From Methylobacterium sp. J-077 (lineage in GTDB: Bacteria; Pseudomonadota; Alphaproteobacteria; Rhizobiales; Beijerinckiaceae), in contig NZ_JAKSYJ010000236.1 in NCBI RefSeq assembly GCF_022829365.1, positions 62,001 through 126,000 on the forward strand: DNA of 64,000 nucleotides, read 5' to 3'. Under the pieces are notes generated by a model. That model searched no databases. It saw nothing but the letters and a program-made list of their open reading frames with translations, and was not told where the DNA came from. The translations under genes were made by a program, and so were the position numbers. Shown here piece by piece: positions 8,916 to 17,919 of the stretch. Position 1 is the stretch's first letter. Each line of letters opens with the position of its first letter.

Positions 8916-10358
8916 ATGGCCGTGATCGCCGCCTTCGTGATCAATGCGGGGCTCAACTTCGTCCTCGGTCTGCTGATCGCCCAATTGCTCGGGCCGGCGG
9001 ATTTCGGCCGGTTCGCCCTGGCGACCACCGGGGCGATCGTGCTCAACACGGTGCTGTTCGAGTGGCTGCGGCTCTCGGCGACGCGGTTCTATTCGGGCCG
9101 CGTGCGGGTGGACGAGCCCTGGATCCGCCACGGGCTCGACCGGGCCTATCTGCGCATCGGCCTGCTGCTGCTCTGCGCCGCCGCCCTGTGCGGGGCGTTC
9201 GGCTTCGGCGGCGGCGCGGCCGGACGCGAGGCGGTCCTGTGCGGCACCGGGCTCGCCGCCCTCGGGATCGGGGTGTTCGACTACCATGCGGCGCTCGCCC
9301 GGGCCCGGTTCGACGGAAAGCTCTATCTCGGCCTCGTGGCCGTGAAGAACGTCCTGGCCTTCGTGCTGATGGCCGCGGCCGCCTGGTGGCTGCCGCAGCC
9401 GGCCTGGGTGCTGGCGGCGGCGGGGCTCAGCCAGCTCGCCGCCGTGGTGCTGCTGCGCCACCCGCTGCGCGACCCCGAACATCCGTTCGAGCGGCCGCGC
9501 CTGACCGCGACCTGGGGCGTCTTCGCCCGCTACGGCCTGCCGCTGATCGCGGCCAACACCGCCTACCAGTGCCTCGCTTTCGTGAACCGGGGTGCGATCG
9601 CCGGCCATGCCGGCTTCGCCGAGGCCGGCTATTTCGCGCTCGCCGCCGATGTCACCTCGCGGTCGCTGATGACGCTCGGCACCGCGCTGGACCTGCTGCT
9701 GTTCCAATTCGCCGTCCAGGCCGAGGAGCAGCACGGCCGCGCGGCGGCCGAGGCGCAGGTCGCCGAGAATGCCGGCACGGTGTTCGCCCTGCTGGCGCCC
9801 TGCGCGGTCGGGTTCTGGGCGGTGCTGCCGGCTCTCCAAGGACTGGTGGTACCGGACGCCTATCGCGGCCCGTTCGAAAGCTACAGCGTCGCGCTGATGC
9901 CCGGCCTGTTCTGCCTGTCGATGATGTTCTACGCCCTCAACCCGGTCTTCCAGATCCGCCGCCGGACCTTGCCCGTGATCGCCGCCGCCCTGGTCGGGCT
10001 CGCGGTCAACGGCGCCGGCCTGCTGCTGCTGCCCGAGCTGATGGGCGGGATGGGCGTCGCCCTGGCCCAGACCATGGGTCTCGCCGCCGCCGCGCTCTGG
10101 CTCGGCTGGCGGGCGCTGACCGGCCCGGAGCGGATCCTGCTGCCCTGGGGCCAGATCGGCGCGGCGGCGCTCGCCTGCGGGGCGATGGGGCTGGCGCTCG
10201 CGCCGTTCCGGCACCTGCCGCCCGCCGCCGCCCTGGCGGTGCTGGTCCCGGCCGGGGCGGCGCTCTACGGGGCGCTGGTCTGGATCTTCGACATCGCCGG
10301 CCTGCGCCGGCAGGTCGCCGGGCGCCTGCGCCCGGGCCGGACCATCGCGGCGGAGTAG
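8916..10358 (+). CDS. polysaccharide/lipopolysaccharide flippase (Wzx-like, MOP superfamily)
   Basis: A 480-residue integral membrane protein with about 12-14 hydrophobic segments. It begins with a membrane helix followed by LLGPADFGRFALA, a hallmark of O-antigen flippases (Polysacc_synt). It probably moves lipid-linked oligosaccharide repeats across the inner membrane. A GAGG lies about 9 nt before the ATG. It stands alone here, next to glycolate oxidase genes; a related flippase is at 35596-37011. Substrate unknown. Confidence 0.8.
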   Translation: MAVIAAFVINAGLNFVLGLLIAQLLGPADFGRFALATTGAIVLNTVLFEWLRLSATRFYSGRVRVDEPWIRHGLDRAYLRIGLLLLCAAALCGAFGFGGGAAGREAVLCGTGLAALGIGVFDYHAALARARFDGKLYLGLVAVKNVLAFVLMAAAAWWLPQPAWVLAAAGLSQLAAVVLLRHPLRDPEHPFERPRLTATWGVFARYGLPLIAANTAYQCLAFVNRGAIAGHAGFAEAGYFALAADVTSRSLMTLGTALDLLLFQFAVQAEEQHGRAAAEAQVAENAGTVFALLAPCAVGFWAVLPALQGLVVPDAYRGPFESYSVALMPGLFCLSMMFYALNPVFQIRRRTLPVIAAALVGLAVNGAGLLLLPELMGGMGVALAQTMGLAAAALWLGWRALTGPERILLPWGQIGAAALACGAMGLALAPFRHLPPAAALAVLVPAGAALYGALVWIFDIAGLRRQVAGRLRPGRTIAAE

Positions 10359-10479
10359 CCCACCGGATTTTCAACTTTCGCGCTTCGCCAAGCCCGCGAC
10401 GCCGCCTCCGCTTGAATCCGCCGCCGGTTCCGGCGAAACCGGTTCTGGAACAAGTCCAAAAAGAACCGGGGCGGAGACG

Positions 10480-11667
10480 ATGGGCGGCTACGAGCCCGGC
10501 ACCGAGGCGGAGGCGGAAGAGATCGTGCGGGCGACGTCCGGGCGCGGCGAGCGCCTGCGGCTGGCCGGCGGCGGCACCGCCGCGGGGCTCGGCCGGCCAG
10601 CCCAGGATACCGCCACGCTCTCGGCCCAAAAGCTCACCGGCGTGACGCTCTACGAACCCGCCGAGATGGTGGTGGCGGCCCGCGCCGGCACGCCGCTGGC
10701 CGAGGTCGAGGCACTCTTGGCCTCCCGGGGCCAGATGCTGCCGTTCGAGCCGATGGACTTTCGCACGATCTACGGCACCGAAGGCGCGCCGACCCTCGGC
10801 GCCGTGGCGGCGACCAACAATGCCGGCCCCCGCCGGATCAATGCCGGGGCGGCCCGCGACAGCCTGATTGGCGTGCGCTTCGTCAACGGGCGCGGCGAGG
10901 CGATCAAGTCGGGCGGCCGGGTGATGAAGAACGTCACCGGGCTCGACCTGGTGAAGCTGATGGCCGGCGCCCACGGCACCCTCGGGCTGCTGACCGAGGT
11001 GACCTTCAAGGTTCTGCCGGCCTGCGAGCGGGTCGCCACCCTGGTGTTCTCGGGCCTCGACGACGCCCGCGCGGTCGCGGCCCTGGCGGCGGCCCTCGGC
11101 TCACCCTTCGAGCTCACCGGCGCGGCGCACCTGCCGGCCGGGCTCGGCGCCCCCGAGGCAAGGACGCTGATGCGCCTCGAAGGGTTTTCGGAGTCGATCG
11201 ATTACCGGACCGGCGAGTTGCGCCGCCTGCTCAAGCGCTTCGGAGCGCCTCATCTGCTGGAGGGCGCGGCCGGCGCCGCCCTGTGGCGGGCGGTGCGCGA
11301 CGCGGCCCCGCTCGCCGAGCCCAAGGACGCCGCCCTGTGGCGGATCTCGACGGCCCCGACGCACGGGCCGGCCCTGGTGGCGGCGATCGCGGCTCAGCGC
11401 GAGGCCCGCTGGTTCTACGATTGGGGCGGCGGCCTGATCTGGCTGGCCACCGGGTCGGCCGGTGATGCCGGCGCCTCGGTCGTGCGCGCCGCTTTGCGGG
11501 ACCAGGGCGGCCACGCCACGCTGGTGCGCGCGCCCGATGCGGTCCGGGCCGCTGTGCCGGTGTTCCAGCCCCTGGCGGAGCCGCTGATGCGGATCACCGC
11601 CGGGATCAAGACGGCGCACGATCCCGCCGGGGTGCTGAACCCGGGCCGGATGTACGCGGGGGTTTAA
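10480..11667 (+). CDS. glcE: glycolate oxidase FAD-binding subunit GlcE
   Basis: FAD-binding subunit of membrane-associated glycolate oxidase (GlcDEF), which oxidises glycolate to glyoxylate. The 395-residue protein has the FAD_binding_4 pattern, including TNNAGPRRINAG and GGRVMKNVTGLDL, which bind the cofactor. GGAG precedes the ATG. The partner glcF starts at 12355 after an inserted foreign gene. glcD is not upstream: a flippase gene is found there instead. Confidence 0.92.
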   Translation: MGGYEPGTEAEAEEIVRATSGRGERLRLAGGGTAAGLGRPAQDTATLSAQKLTGVTLYEPAEMVVAARAGTPLAEVEALLASRGQMLPFEPMDFRTIYGTEGAPTLGAVAATNNAGPRRINAGAARDSLIGVRFVNGRGEAIKSGGRVMKNVTGLDLVKLMAGAHGTLGLLTEVTFKVLPACERVATLVFSGLDDARAVAALAAALGSPFELTGAAHLPAGLGAPEARTLMRLEGFSESIDYRTGELRRLLKRFGAPHLLEGAAGAALWRAVRDAAPLAEPKDAALWRISTAPTHGPALVAAIAAQREARWFYDWGGGLIWLATGSAGDAGASVVRAALRDQGGHATLVRAPDAVRAAVPVFQPLAEPLMRITAGIKTAHDPAGVLNPGRMYAGV

Positions 11668-11677
11668 TGAGCCGACT

Positions 11678-12352
11678 ATGAATAAACAGGAAATGATAGA
11701 TGCAATAATAAATGGCTTCCATCGCGCCAGTGAGGAATATCTTGATTGGTCGTCAGATCAAACAATACATGATGCTGGCATAGAATTTATGGCATGCGCG
11801 AATATATCGCGATCTATAATCGAAAATGGTAGGACAGGCGGCAGAAATGCGTGGATCTACCTTGAAATGCCCTTCGAAAAAATTGAATTATATTCCAATA
11901 TTGCCGTGAGAAAAAAAGGCAGGCCGCGTGCAATTTTACAAGGCAGCCCGCGAGTCGATATAGCATACTTTGAGGGAATCGGAAATATTAAAGGCGTCGT
12001 TGAAGTCAAAAGGCATCTAAGTTACAGCAATCTTTCGCGAAATTTCGAACGTGTTTGTGCTCTTATGGAGAAATATGGCCGCCCTCACGGATGTTTAAGA
12101 TTTGGCTGCGTTGTCGCCATTAGACCGATAAAAAGCGGCCAGCGGAAATCAAGTTTTGAAATCTCCGCTGATATAAAATCGGAATTTGAGGCGAAGTACG
12201 ATCAAAATATTACTGTCCATGTGAAAGAAAAAATTCTAAACGAAGCCGAGGATATCACTTATGTAACTTCCGAAAATGACTCGGAAGATGACAATACGTT
12301 GGTAAAGGGCTTCTCCGTAGCCTGTTTTTATATTACCGCCGAGCCCCAATAA
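11678..12352 (+). CDS. AT-rich orphan with PD-(D/E)XK-nuclease-like signature
   Basis: A 224-residue protein of no family I recognise. Base composition is strikingly AT-rich (Asn, Ile and Lys codons ending in A/T) compared with the GC-rich glc genes on both sides. The central region reads PRVDIAYFEG, then GVVEVKRH: Asp94, a 14-residue spacer, then Glu109-X-Lys111, with an earlier Glu36 in a helix. This is the layout of PD-(D/E)XK nucleases. The gene starts 10 nt after the glcE stop and ends 2 nt before the glcF ATG, so it splits the glc operon. No methyltransferase or partner is adjacent. Nuclease activity is inference. Confidence 0.7.
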   Translation: MNKQEMIDAIINGFHRASEEYLDWSSDQTIHDAGIEFMACANISRSIIENGRTGGRNAWIYLEMPFEKIELYSNIAVRKKGRPRAILQGSPRVDIAYFEGIGNIKGVVEVKRHLSYSNLSRNFERVCALMEKYGRPHGCLRFGCVVAIRPIKSGQRKSSFEISADIKSEFEAKYDQNITVHVKEKILNEAEDITYVTSENDSEDDNTLVKGFSVACFYITAEPQ

Positions 12353-12354
12353 TC

Positions 12355-13683
12355 ATGCAGACCAATTTCAACCTCGCCCAGCTCGCCGATCCCGCCATGG
12401 CGGCGTCGGAGAAGATCCTGCGGACCTGCGTGCATTGCGGTTTCTGCACGGCGACCTGCCCGACCTACCTCCTGCTCGGCGACGAGCTCGATTCCCCGCG
12501 CGGGCGGATCTACCTGATCAAGGACATGCTGGAGGGCGGCAAGCCGGCCTCCCAGGAGGTGGTCAAGCACATCGACCGCTGCCTGTCCTGCCTGTCCTGC
12601 ATGACCACCTGCCCGTCGGGCGTGCATTACATGCACCTCGTCGACCACGCCCGGGCGCATATCGAGACGACCTTCGCGCGTCCGGCGGGCGACCGGTTCC
12701 TGCGCGCCCTGCTGGCGCAGGTGCTGCCCTATCCGAACCGGTTCCGGCTGGCCCTGGTCGCTGCCAAGCTCGGCACGCCCTTCCGCGGGCTCGTGGCGCG
12801 GCTGCCGCGGGTGGGGAACCGGCTGGCCGCGATGCTCGACCTCGCCCCGGCGCGCCTGCCCGGCAGCGAGCCGACCAACCGGGTCGGACGTTTTCCCCCG
12901 GAAGGCGGCCAAGCGACCAAGCGCGTCGCCCTGCTGCGCGGCTGCGCGCAGAGCGTCCTGCGGCCGGACTTCAACGCGGCGGCGATCCGGCTGCTCAACC
13001 GGCACGGGATCGAGGTCGTCCACGCCGCGGACGGCTGCTGCGGGGCGCTCACCCACCACATGGGCAAGGAGGCCTCGTCCCACGCCCACGCCAAGCACAC
13101 GATCGATGTCTGGGACGCGGAGATCGCCAAGGGCCTCGACGCGATCCTGGTCACGGCCTCGGGCTGCGGCACGACCATCAAGGATTACGGCTTCATGTTC
13201 CGCGACGACCCGGCCTACGCCGCGAAGGCGCAGCGGGTCTCGAGCCTCGCCAAGGACGTGACCGAGTACGTGGCGCAGCTCGACCTGGCGGCGACCGTGG
13301 AGAGCGACCTTGTGGTGGCCTACCACTCGGCCTGCTCGATGCAGCACGGCCAGGGCATCCGGACAGAGCCGAAGACCCTGCTCAAGCGCGCCGGCTTCAC
13401 CGTCAAGGACGTGCCGGAGGGCCATATCTGCTGCGGCTCGGCCGGGACCTACAACATCCTGCAACCCGAGCTCGCCGCGAAGCTGCGGGCCCGCAAGGTC
13501 GCCAATATCGAGCGCCTCCGCCCCGACGTGATCGCCACCGGCAATATCGGCTGCGCCACCCAGATCGGGAAGGGCACCGGCATCCCGATCGTGCACACGG
13601 TGGAGCTGCTGGACTGGGCCACCGGCGGCCCGAAGCCGGCCGCGCTGGACGGGGTCGCGCCGCGGCTGGAGGCGGCGGAGTAG
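12355..13683 (+). CDS. glcF: glycolate oxidase iron-sulfur subunit GlcF
   Basis: Iron-sulfur subunit of glycolate oxidase, 442 residues. Two ferredoxin-type motifs are present: Cys25-X2-Cys28-X2-Cys31-X3-Cys35 and Cys76-X2-Cys79-X2-Cys82-X3-Cys86, each followed by Pro. Two CCG domains follow (DGCCGALTHHM and ICCGSAGTYN). It passes electrons from the FAD subunits to the quinone pool at the membrane. Start is 2 nt after the inserted AT-rich gene, so its ribosome-binding region now lies within that gene's 3' end. Confidence 0.93.
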   Translation: MQTNFNLAQLADPAMAASEKILRTCVHCGFCTATCPTYLLLGDELDSPRGRIYLIKDMLEGGKPASQEVVKHIDRCLSCLSCMTTCPSGVHYMHLVDHARAHIETTFARPAGDRFLRALLAQVLPYPNRFRLALVAAKLGTPFRGLVARLPRVGNRLAAMLDLAPARLPGSEPTNRVGRFPPEGGQATKRVALLRGCAQSVLRPDFNAAAIRLLNRHGIEVVHAADGCCGALTHHMGKEASSHAHAKHTIDVWDAEIAKGLDAILVTASGCGTTIKDYGFMFRDDPAYAAKAQRVSSLAKDVTEYVAQLDLAATVESDLVVAYHSACSMQHGQGIRTEPKTLLKRAGFTVKDVPEGHICCGSAGTYNILQPELAAKLRARKVANIERLRPDVIATGNIGCATQIGKGTGIPIVHTVELLDWATGGPKPAALDGVAPRLEAAE

Positions 13684-13796
13684 GGCTGCGGCCGGATACC
13701 GGCGCCGGCCCTCTCCTTGTGCGGGCTGGCGGATTCACAGAACGCGGTCCGGATGGGTCTCGGCTGCAAAAGAAGTCGCTCCGACGCCGATACGCG

Positions 13797-13975
13797 CCTT
13801 CCCTCCCCCCTCTGCGGGGGAGGGTGGGCCGGCCGTCAGGCCGGGTCGGGAGAGGGGAACCCGGGTTCAGAACAAGGCGCGACCGGCATGACGGGCAAAG
13901 CCTAGTTCTGCACCGTCAGTCCCCTCTCCCGACCCCCTTTGGGGGCCACCCTCCCCCGCAGAGGGGGGAGGGAAT
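13797..13975. repeat. inverted repeat with about 55-nt arms
   Basis: The left arm (about 13797-13856) contains CCCTCTGCGGGGGAGGGTGG and then GGTCGGGAGAGGGG. The right arm (about 13919-13975) contains the reverse complement: CCCCTCTCCCGACCC, then CCACCCTCCCCCGCAGAGGG. About 62 nt lie between them. It has the look of a dispersed intergenic repeat of Rhizobiales genomes. Confidence 0.75.
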
Positions 13976-14161
13976 CGCGCGTGGGTCAGACCGTTGCCCT
14001 CGTCCCGTCAGCGATGCGCGAACATCGTCGCTCTGCGGGATAGTAGAGAGCGCGTGCCTAAAGCGTCCGCTGCCGGACCCAATGAAAAATCCCCCCGGCA
14101 GCACCGGAGCGCCCCGCCCTCGCGCCATGACGATCCCGTGACATCGTCCCGCGCTTGACCC

Positions 14162-14191
14162 TTGCCAAATCCCCGCGGCCGTCTGTAATGA
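14162..14191 (+). promoter_or_regulatory. rne: possible rne promoter
   Basis: TTGCCA (14162-14167), an 18-nt spacer and TAATGA (14186-14191) resemble a housekeeping sigma promoter. If used, it would give an rne leader of nearly 500 nt. Only motif similarity supports this. Confidence 0.3.
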
Positions 14192-14687
14192 TACTGACCC
14201 TTCTCCGGTCCCGCCGGCCGTCGTAACGGCTTGCGGACGCGGCCGAATTCCTTCGAGAAAACGGACGCGGCGTCGCGGCGGGATTTTTTTGAGCCTGCCT
14301 TGCGGCGACGGGTGTCTTTCCCGATCGGGCAGGTGTCGCACGACGCGGTGGAGATCCTTCGCCGCATCCAGGAATTCACGGCCGGTCTCACCCGGCCGAG
14401 ATTGTTTCGCGAGGTCGGAACCAGGATGGACGGATGCACGGCCCAGCATGGCGCTGCGCGTGCCCCGGAGGCGCAGAACCTGCGTCGCACCGGCCCGTTC
14501 CCCCTACCGGCCAAGTTCAACCCCAGGCGCCCAGGGCGCCGAACGGCGGTTGACGGCAATTTCCCCTCGAACCCAGCCGCCTCGGCGACGAGGCCGGCTC
14601 CATGCGCGACCACAGTGAGGTCGGGCGAGGCGCCGCCGGGACCACGGGCACGGAGAACGACGTCGGCCGCCATGCCGAGAGTCCGAC

Positions 14688-17600
14688 ATGGCCAACAAAA
14701 TGCTGATCGACGCGATGCACCCGGAGGAGACCCGGGTCGTCACGGTCCACGGGTCTAGGGTCGAGGAGTTCGACTTCGAGGCCGCCAACCGGCGCCAGCT
14801 GCGCGGCAACATCTATCTCGCCAAGGTCACCCGGGTGGAGCCGTCGCTCCAGGCGGCCTTCGTCGAGTATGGCGGCAACCGCCACGGCTTCCTCGCCTTC
14901 AACGAGATCCACCCCGACTATTACCAGATCCCGCTGGCCGACCGGCAGGCGCTGCTCGAGGACGAGGCCCGAGACGCCGAGGAGCATCGCGAGCGCGAGG
15001 AGCGCCGCCGCCGCTCGCCCCGCCGCTCCCGCGGCCGCCGCGCCGAGGCCCGCTCGCGCACCGACGAGACGGTGAGCGCCGAGGATGCGTCCGAGGCCCC
15101 GCAGGATCTGGAGGCCCGGCAGGATTCGGAGCTCGTGCAGGACTCGGAGCTTCCGCAGGCTGCCGAGTCTTCGGACATCGAGACCGTGCAGGCCGGGGAT
15201 CGCGCGGAGGGGCATGAGGCCGAGGCCGCCGCCGGCCTGCCCGACACCCTCGCCGAAAACCCGGAAGCCGTGCAGGAGGCCATCGCCTCCGAGACCGCCG
15301 CCGGGGATATCCCCGCGCCCGCCGAGGCCGCGCCGGTCGCCGGACAGCAGGCGACGGACCATGACGGCACGGTCGAGCCCGAGGCCGTTGTCGCCGTGGC
15401 CGAGGCCCTGACCGTCGCCGACGCGCCGGCCGAGACGATCGCCGAGGATGCCGCCGAGGCGTCGTCCGTCCGCGGCGCGACCGCGATCGGAGAGGCCGAC
15501 GACGAGGCCGATCTGGAAGACGAGGAGTCCGAGGACGACGAGGACGAAGACGATTCGGACGAGGATGACGAGGACGAGTCCGACGAGGAGTCGGATGAGG
15601 ATTCCGACGACCCCGACGCCGAGCCCCGGATCGCCCAGGTCGGCGGCAACGGCGACGCGCTGGCGGAGATTCCGGAGCGGCCGCGCCATTATCGCCGCCA
15701 CTACAAGATCCAGGAGGTGATCAAGCGCCGCCAGATCATCCTGGTGCAGGTGGTCAAGGAGGAGCGCGGCACCAAGGGCGCGGCGCTCACCACCTATTTG
15801 TCGCTCGCCGGCCGCTACTCGGTGCTGATGCCCAATACCGGCCGCGGCGGCGGCATCTCCCGGAAGATCACCTCGGCGGCCGACCGCAAGCGCCTCAAGG
15901 AGGTCGTGGCCGACCTGGAGGTGCCGGACGGCATGGGCGTGATCCTGCGCACCGCCGGCGCCTCGCGCTCCAAGCCCGAGATCGCCCGGGACTTCGAGTA
16001 CCTGATGCGGCTCTGGGAGTCGGTCCGCGAGCTGACCCTGACCTCGATGGCGCCGGCCCTGGTCTACGAGGAGGGCTCGCTGATCAAGCGGGCGATCCGC
16101 GACCTGTACAACAAGGACCTGGACGAGGTGCTGGTCTCCGGCGAGGAAGCCTATGCCGAGGCCAGGGACTTCATGCGGATGCTGATGCCCGGCCAGTCCA
16201 AGGTCGTGAAGCCCTATCGCGACTCGACCCCGATCTTCGCCCGCTTCGGCGTCGAGCAGCAGCTCGACGCGATGTTCTCGACCCACGTCTCGCTGAAATC
16301 CGGCGGCTATCTGGTCATCAACCCGACCGAGGCGCTGGTCTCGATCGACGTGAACTCGGGCCGTTCGACCCGTGAGCACGACATTGAGGATACCGCCCTG
16401 CGCACGAACCTGGAGGCGGCCGAGGAGGTCGCCCGCCAGCTGCGCCTGCGCGACCTCGCGGGCCTGATCGTCATCGACTTCATCGACATGGAGGAGAAGC
16501 GCAACAACCGCGCGGTCGAGAAGAAGCTCAACGATTGCCTGAAGAACGACCGCGCCCGCATCCAGGTCGGCCGGATCTCGCCCTTCGGCCTGATGGAAAT
16601 GAGCCGCCAGCGCATCCGCACCGGCGTGCTCGAATCGTCCTCGATCCCGTGCGTGCATTGCGGCGGCTCGGGCTACGTGCGGGCCACCGCCTCGGTGGCA
16701 CTGCACATCCTGCGCTCCATCGAGGAGGCGCTGCTCAAGTCGGCCTCTCACAACCTGATCCTGCGCACCCGGACCGAGGTGGCTCTGTACATCCTCAACC
16801 AGAAGCGCGGGCACCTGCGCGAGCTGGAGGTCCGCTTCGGCGTCACCATCACGATCGCGGCCGACGAGCGGCTGGCGGTGACGACGGCGTTCCAGCTCGA
16901 CCGCGGCGAGCCGGCCCAGCGCGCGGAAGGCCCGGTCACCGGCGTGCGCGCCCAGGCGATCTCGCCCGCCATGGAATTCGAGGACGAGGACGAGATCGAG
17001 GAGACCGACGAGGCCGAGGCCGAGGCGGACGCCGAGGGCGAGGCCGAGGAGGGCCGGACCGAGGAACGCGCCGAGGGGTCGCGTGACGAGGGCGCTCGTG
17101 AAGACGGGACGCGCGACGAGGGCGACGGCCGCCGCCGCCGTCGTCGCCGCCGCCGGCGCGGTGGCCGCCAGGACGGCCGGTCCGAGGAGGGCCAGGCCGA
17201 GGGCGAGCGTCAGGACGAGGACGACCAGGACGACGAGCGCGGCACCGAGGACGCCCCGGAATCTGACGAGCCCGCCGAGGCCCCGGTCGCGGCCGTGGCC
17301 GCCGAGGGGGCTGAGGCCGACGAGACCGTCGCCGGTGCGGATGAGTCCGCCCGGATCGAGGAGGACGGTACGCGCCGCCGTCGTCGCGGCCGCCGGGGCG
17401 GTCGCGGCCGCGCCGAGGGCCGCACCCGCGATGGCGGCGACGCGGAGGTCTCCGCCGAGACGGACTCCGATGCGGTCGCCCTGTCGGCCGAGGAGCCGGT
17501 GAGCGCCGAGGCGGTGGCTGAGGCGGTCGAGGCCGCGCCGTCCCCCGTCCACGACGAGGTCGCTGTCGACCTGCCGGTTGCGACCGCGCCGCAGGTCGTG

Positions 17601-17765
17601 GAGCGGGCCGAGACGCCGACAGAGCCTCAGCCCGAGACGGCGCCTGCGGAGCCCGCGCCGCCCCGCGAGCCGGTCGCGGTGGTGCTGACCCAGCCCAGCG
17701 ATCCGGACCGGCCCAAGCGCGCCGGCTGGTGGTCCCGCACCAAGGCCGCCCTGACCGGCGAGTGA
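14688..17765 (+). CDS. rne: ribonuclease E
   Basis: Endoribonuclease of RNA decay and rRNA/tRNA processing, 1025 residues. The S1 domain starts at about residue 35 and is split by a long acidic, low-complexity insert (about 90-335, Glu/Asp/Ala-rich), as in other alphaproteobacterial RNase E. The catalytic domain has Asp in SIDVNSGRST (about 553) and VIDFIDM (about 597), and the zinc-link CVHCGGSG (about 655). The C-terminal half is disordered with Arg-rich blocks (RRRRRRRRRGGR-type) likely to bind RNA and the degradosome, ending in RAGWWSRTKAALTGE. It is probably autoregulated through its leader. Confidence 0.93.
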   Translation: MANKMLIDAMHPEETRVVTVHGSRVEEFDFEAANRRQLRGNIYLAKVTRVEPSLQAAFVEYGGNRHGFLAFNEIHPDYYQIPLADRQALLEDEARDAEEHREREERRRRSPRRSRGRRAEARSRTDETVSAEDASEAPQDLEARQDSELVQDSELPQAAESSDIETVQAGDRAEGHEAEAAAGLPDTLAENPEAVQEAIASETAAGDIPAPAEAAPVAGQQATDHDGTVEPEAVVAVAEALTVADAPAETIAEDAAEASSVRGATAIGEADDEADLEDEESEDDEDEDDSDEDDEDESDEESDEDSDDPDAEPRIAQVGGNGDALAEIPERPRHYRRHYKIQEVIKRRQIILVQVVKEERGTKGAALTTYLSLAGRYSVLMPNTGRGGGISRKITSAADRKRLKEVVADLEVPDGMGVILRTAGASRSKPEIARDFEYLMRLWESVRELTLTSMAPALVYEEGSLIKRAIRDLYNKDLDEVLVSGEEAYAEARDFMRMLMPGQSKVVKPYRDSTPIFARFGVEQQLDAMFSTHVSLKSGGYLVINPTEALVSIDVNSGRSTREHDIEDTALRTNLEAAEEVARQLRLRDLAGLIVIDFIDMEEKRNNRAVEKKLNDCLKNDRARIQVGRISPFGLMEMSRQRIRTGVLESSSIPCVHCGGSGYVRATASVALHILRSIEEALLKSASHNLILRTRTEVALYILNQKRGHLRELEVRFGVTITIAADERLAVTTAFQLDRGEPAQRAEGPVTGVRAQAISPAMEFEDEDEIEETDEAEAEADAEGEAEEGRTEERAEGSRDEGAREDGTRDEGDGRRRRRRRRRRGGRQDGRSEEGQAEGERQDEDDQDDERGTEDAPESDEPAEAPVAAVAAEGAEADETVAGADESARIEEDGTRRRRRGRRGGRGRAEGRTRDGGDAEVSAETDSDAVALSAEEPVSAEAVAEAVEAAPSPVHDEVAVDLPVATAPQVVERAETPTEPQPETAPAEPAPPREPVAVVLTQPSDPDRPKRAGWWSRTKAALTGE

Positions 17766-17773
17766 GCGACGAC

Positions 17774-17805
17774 GGCGCCCCCGGACGGGATGGTCCGGGG
17801 GCGCC
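17774..17805 (+). terminator. hairpin downstream of rne
   Basis: A 12-bp perfect GC-rich stem (17774-17785 with 17794-17805) and 8-nt loop lie 9 nt after the rne stop codon. There is no T-tract. Confidence 0.6.
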
Positions 17806-17919
17806 GGCAGGGGGCCGGGTGGCTAGGTCCAATTCCAATAAGGGATGATTATCCTTCATCTTCGGTTGAAGGTTCCGTGCGAATGTGGACCGCGAATCGA
17901 CCTTCGCAGGAGCCTTCGC

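Larger units (their letters stand above)
13684..14687. other. 1-kb gene-free region between glcF and rne
   Basis: No gene was found. The first part holds a large inverted repeat (13797-13975). From 14150 on it probably contains the rne promoter and long 5' untranslated region. Open frames here are short and look like chance frames. Confidence 0.6.

Noticed and set aside
11678..12352. Fourth subunit of glycolate oxidase
   Set aside because: Position would fit, but the AT-rich composition and nuclease-like motif do not, and GlcDEF complexes have no such subunit.
13684..14687. CRISPR array or tRNA in the repeat-rich gap
   Set aside because: The repeat is a single inverted pair, not a direct array, and no cloverleaf with a T-loop motif was seen.
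14517..17552. Minus-strand open frame of 1011 codons opposite rne
   Set aside because: It is a shadow of the GC-rich rne gene; the product is low-complexity Gly/Ala/Leu/Asp-rich with no domain, and rne is certain.
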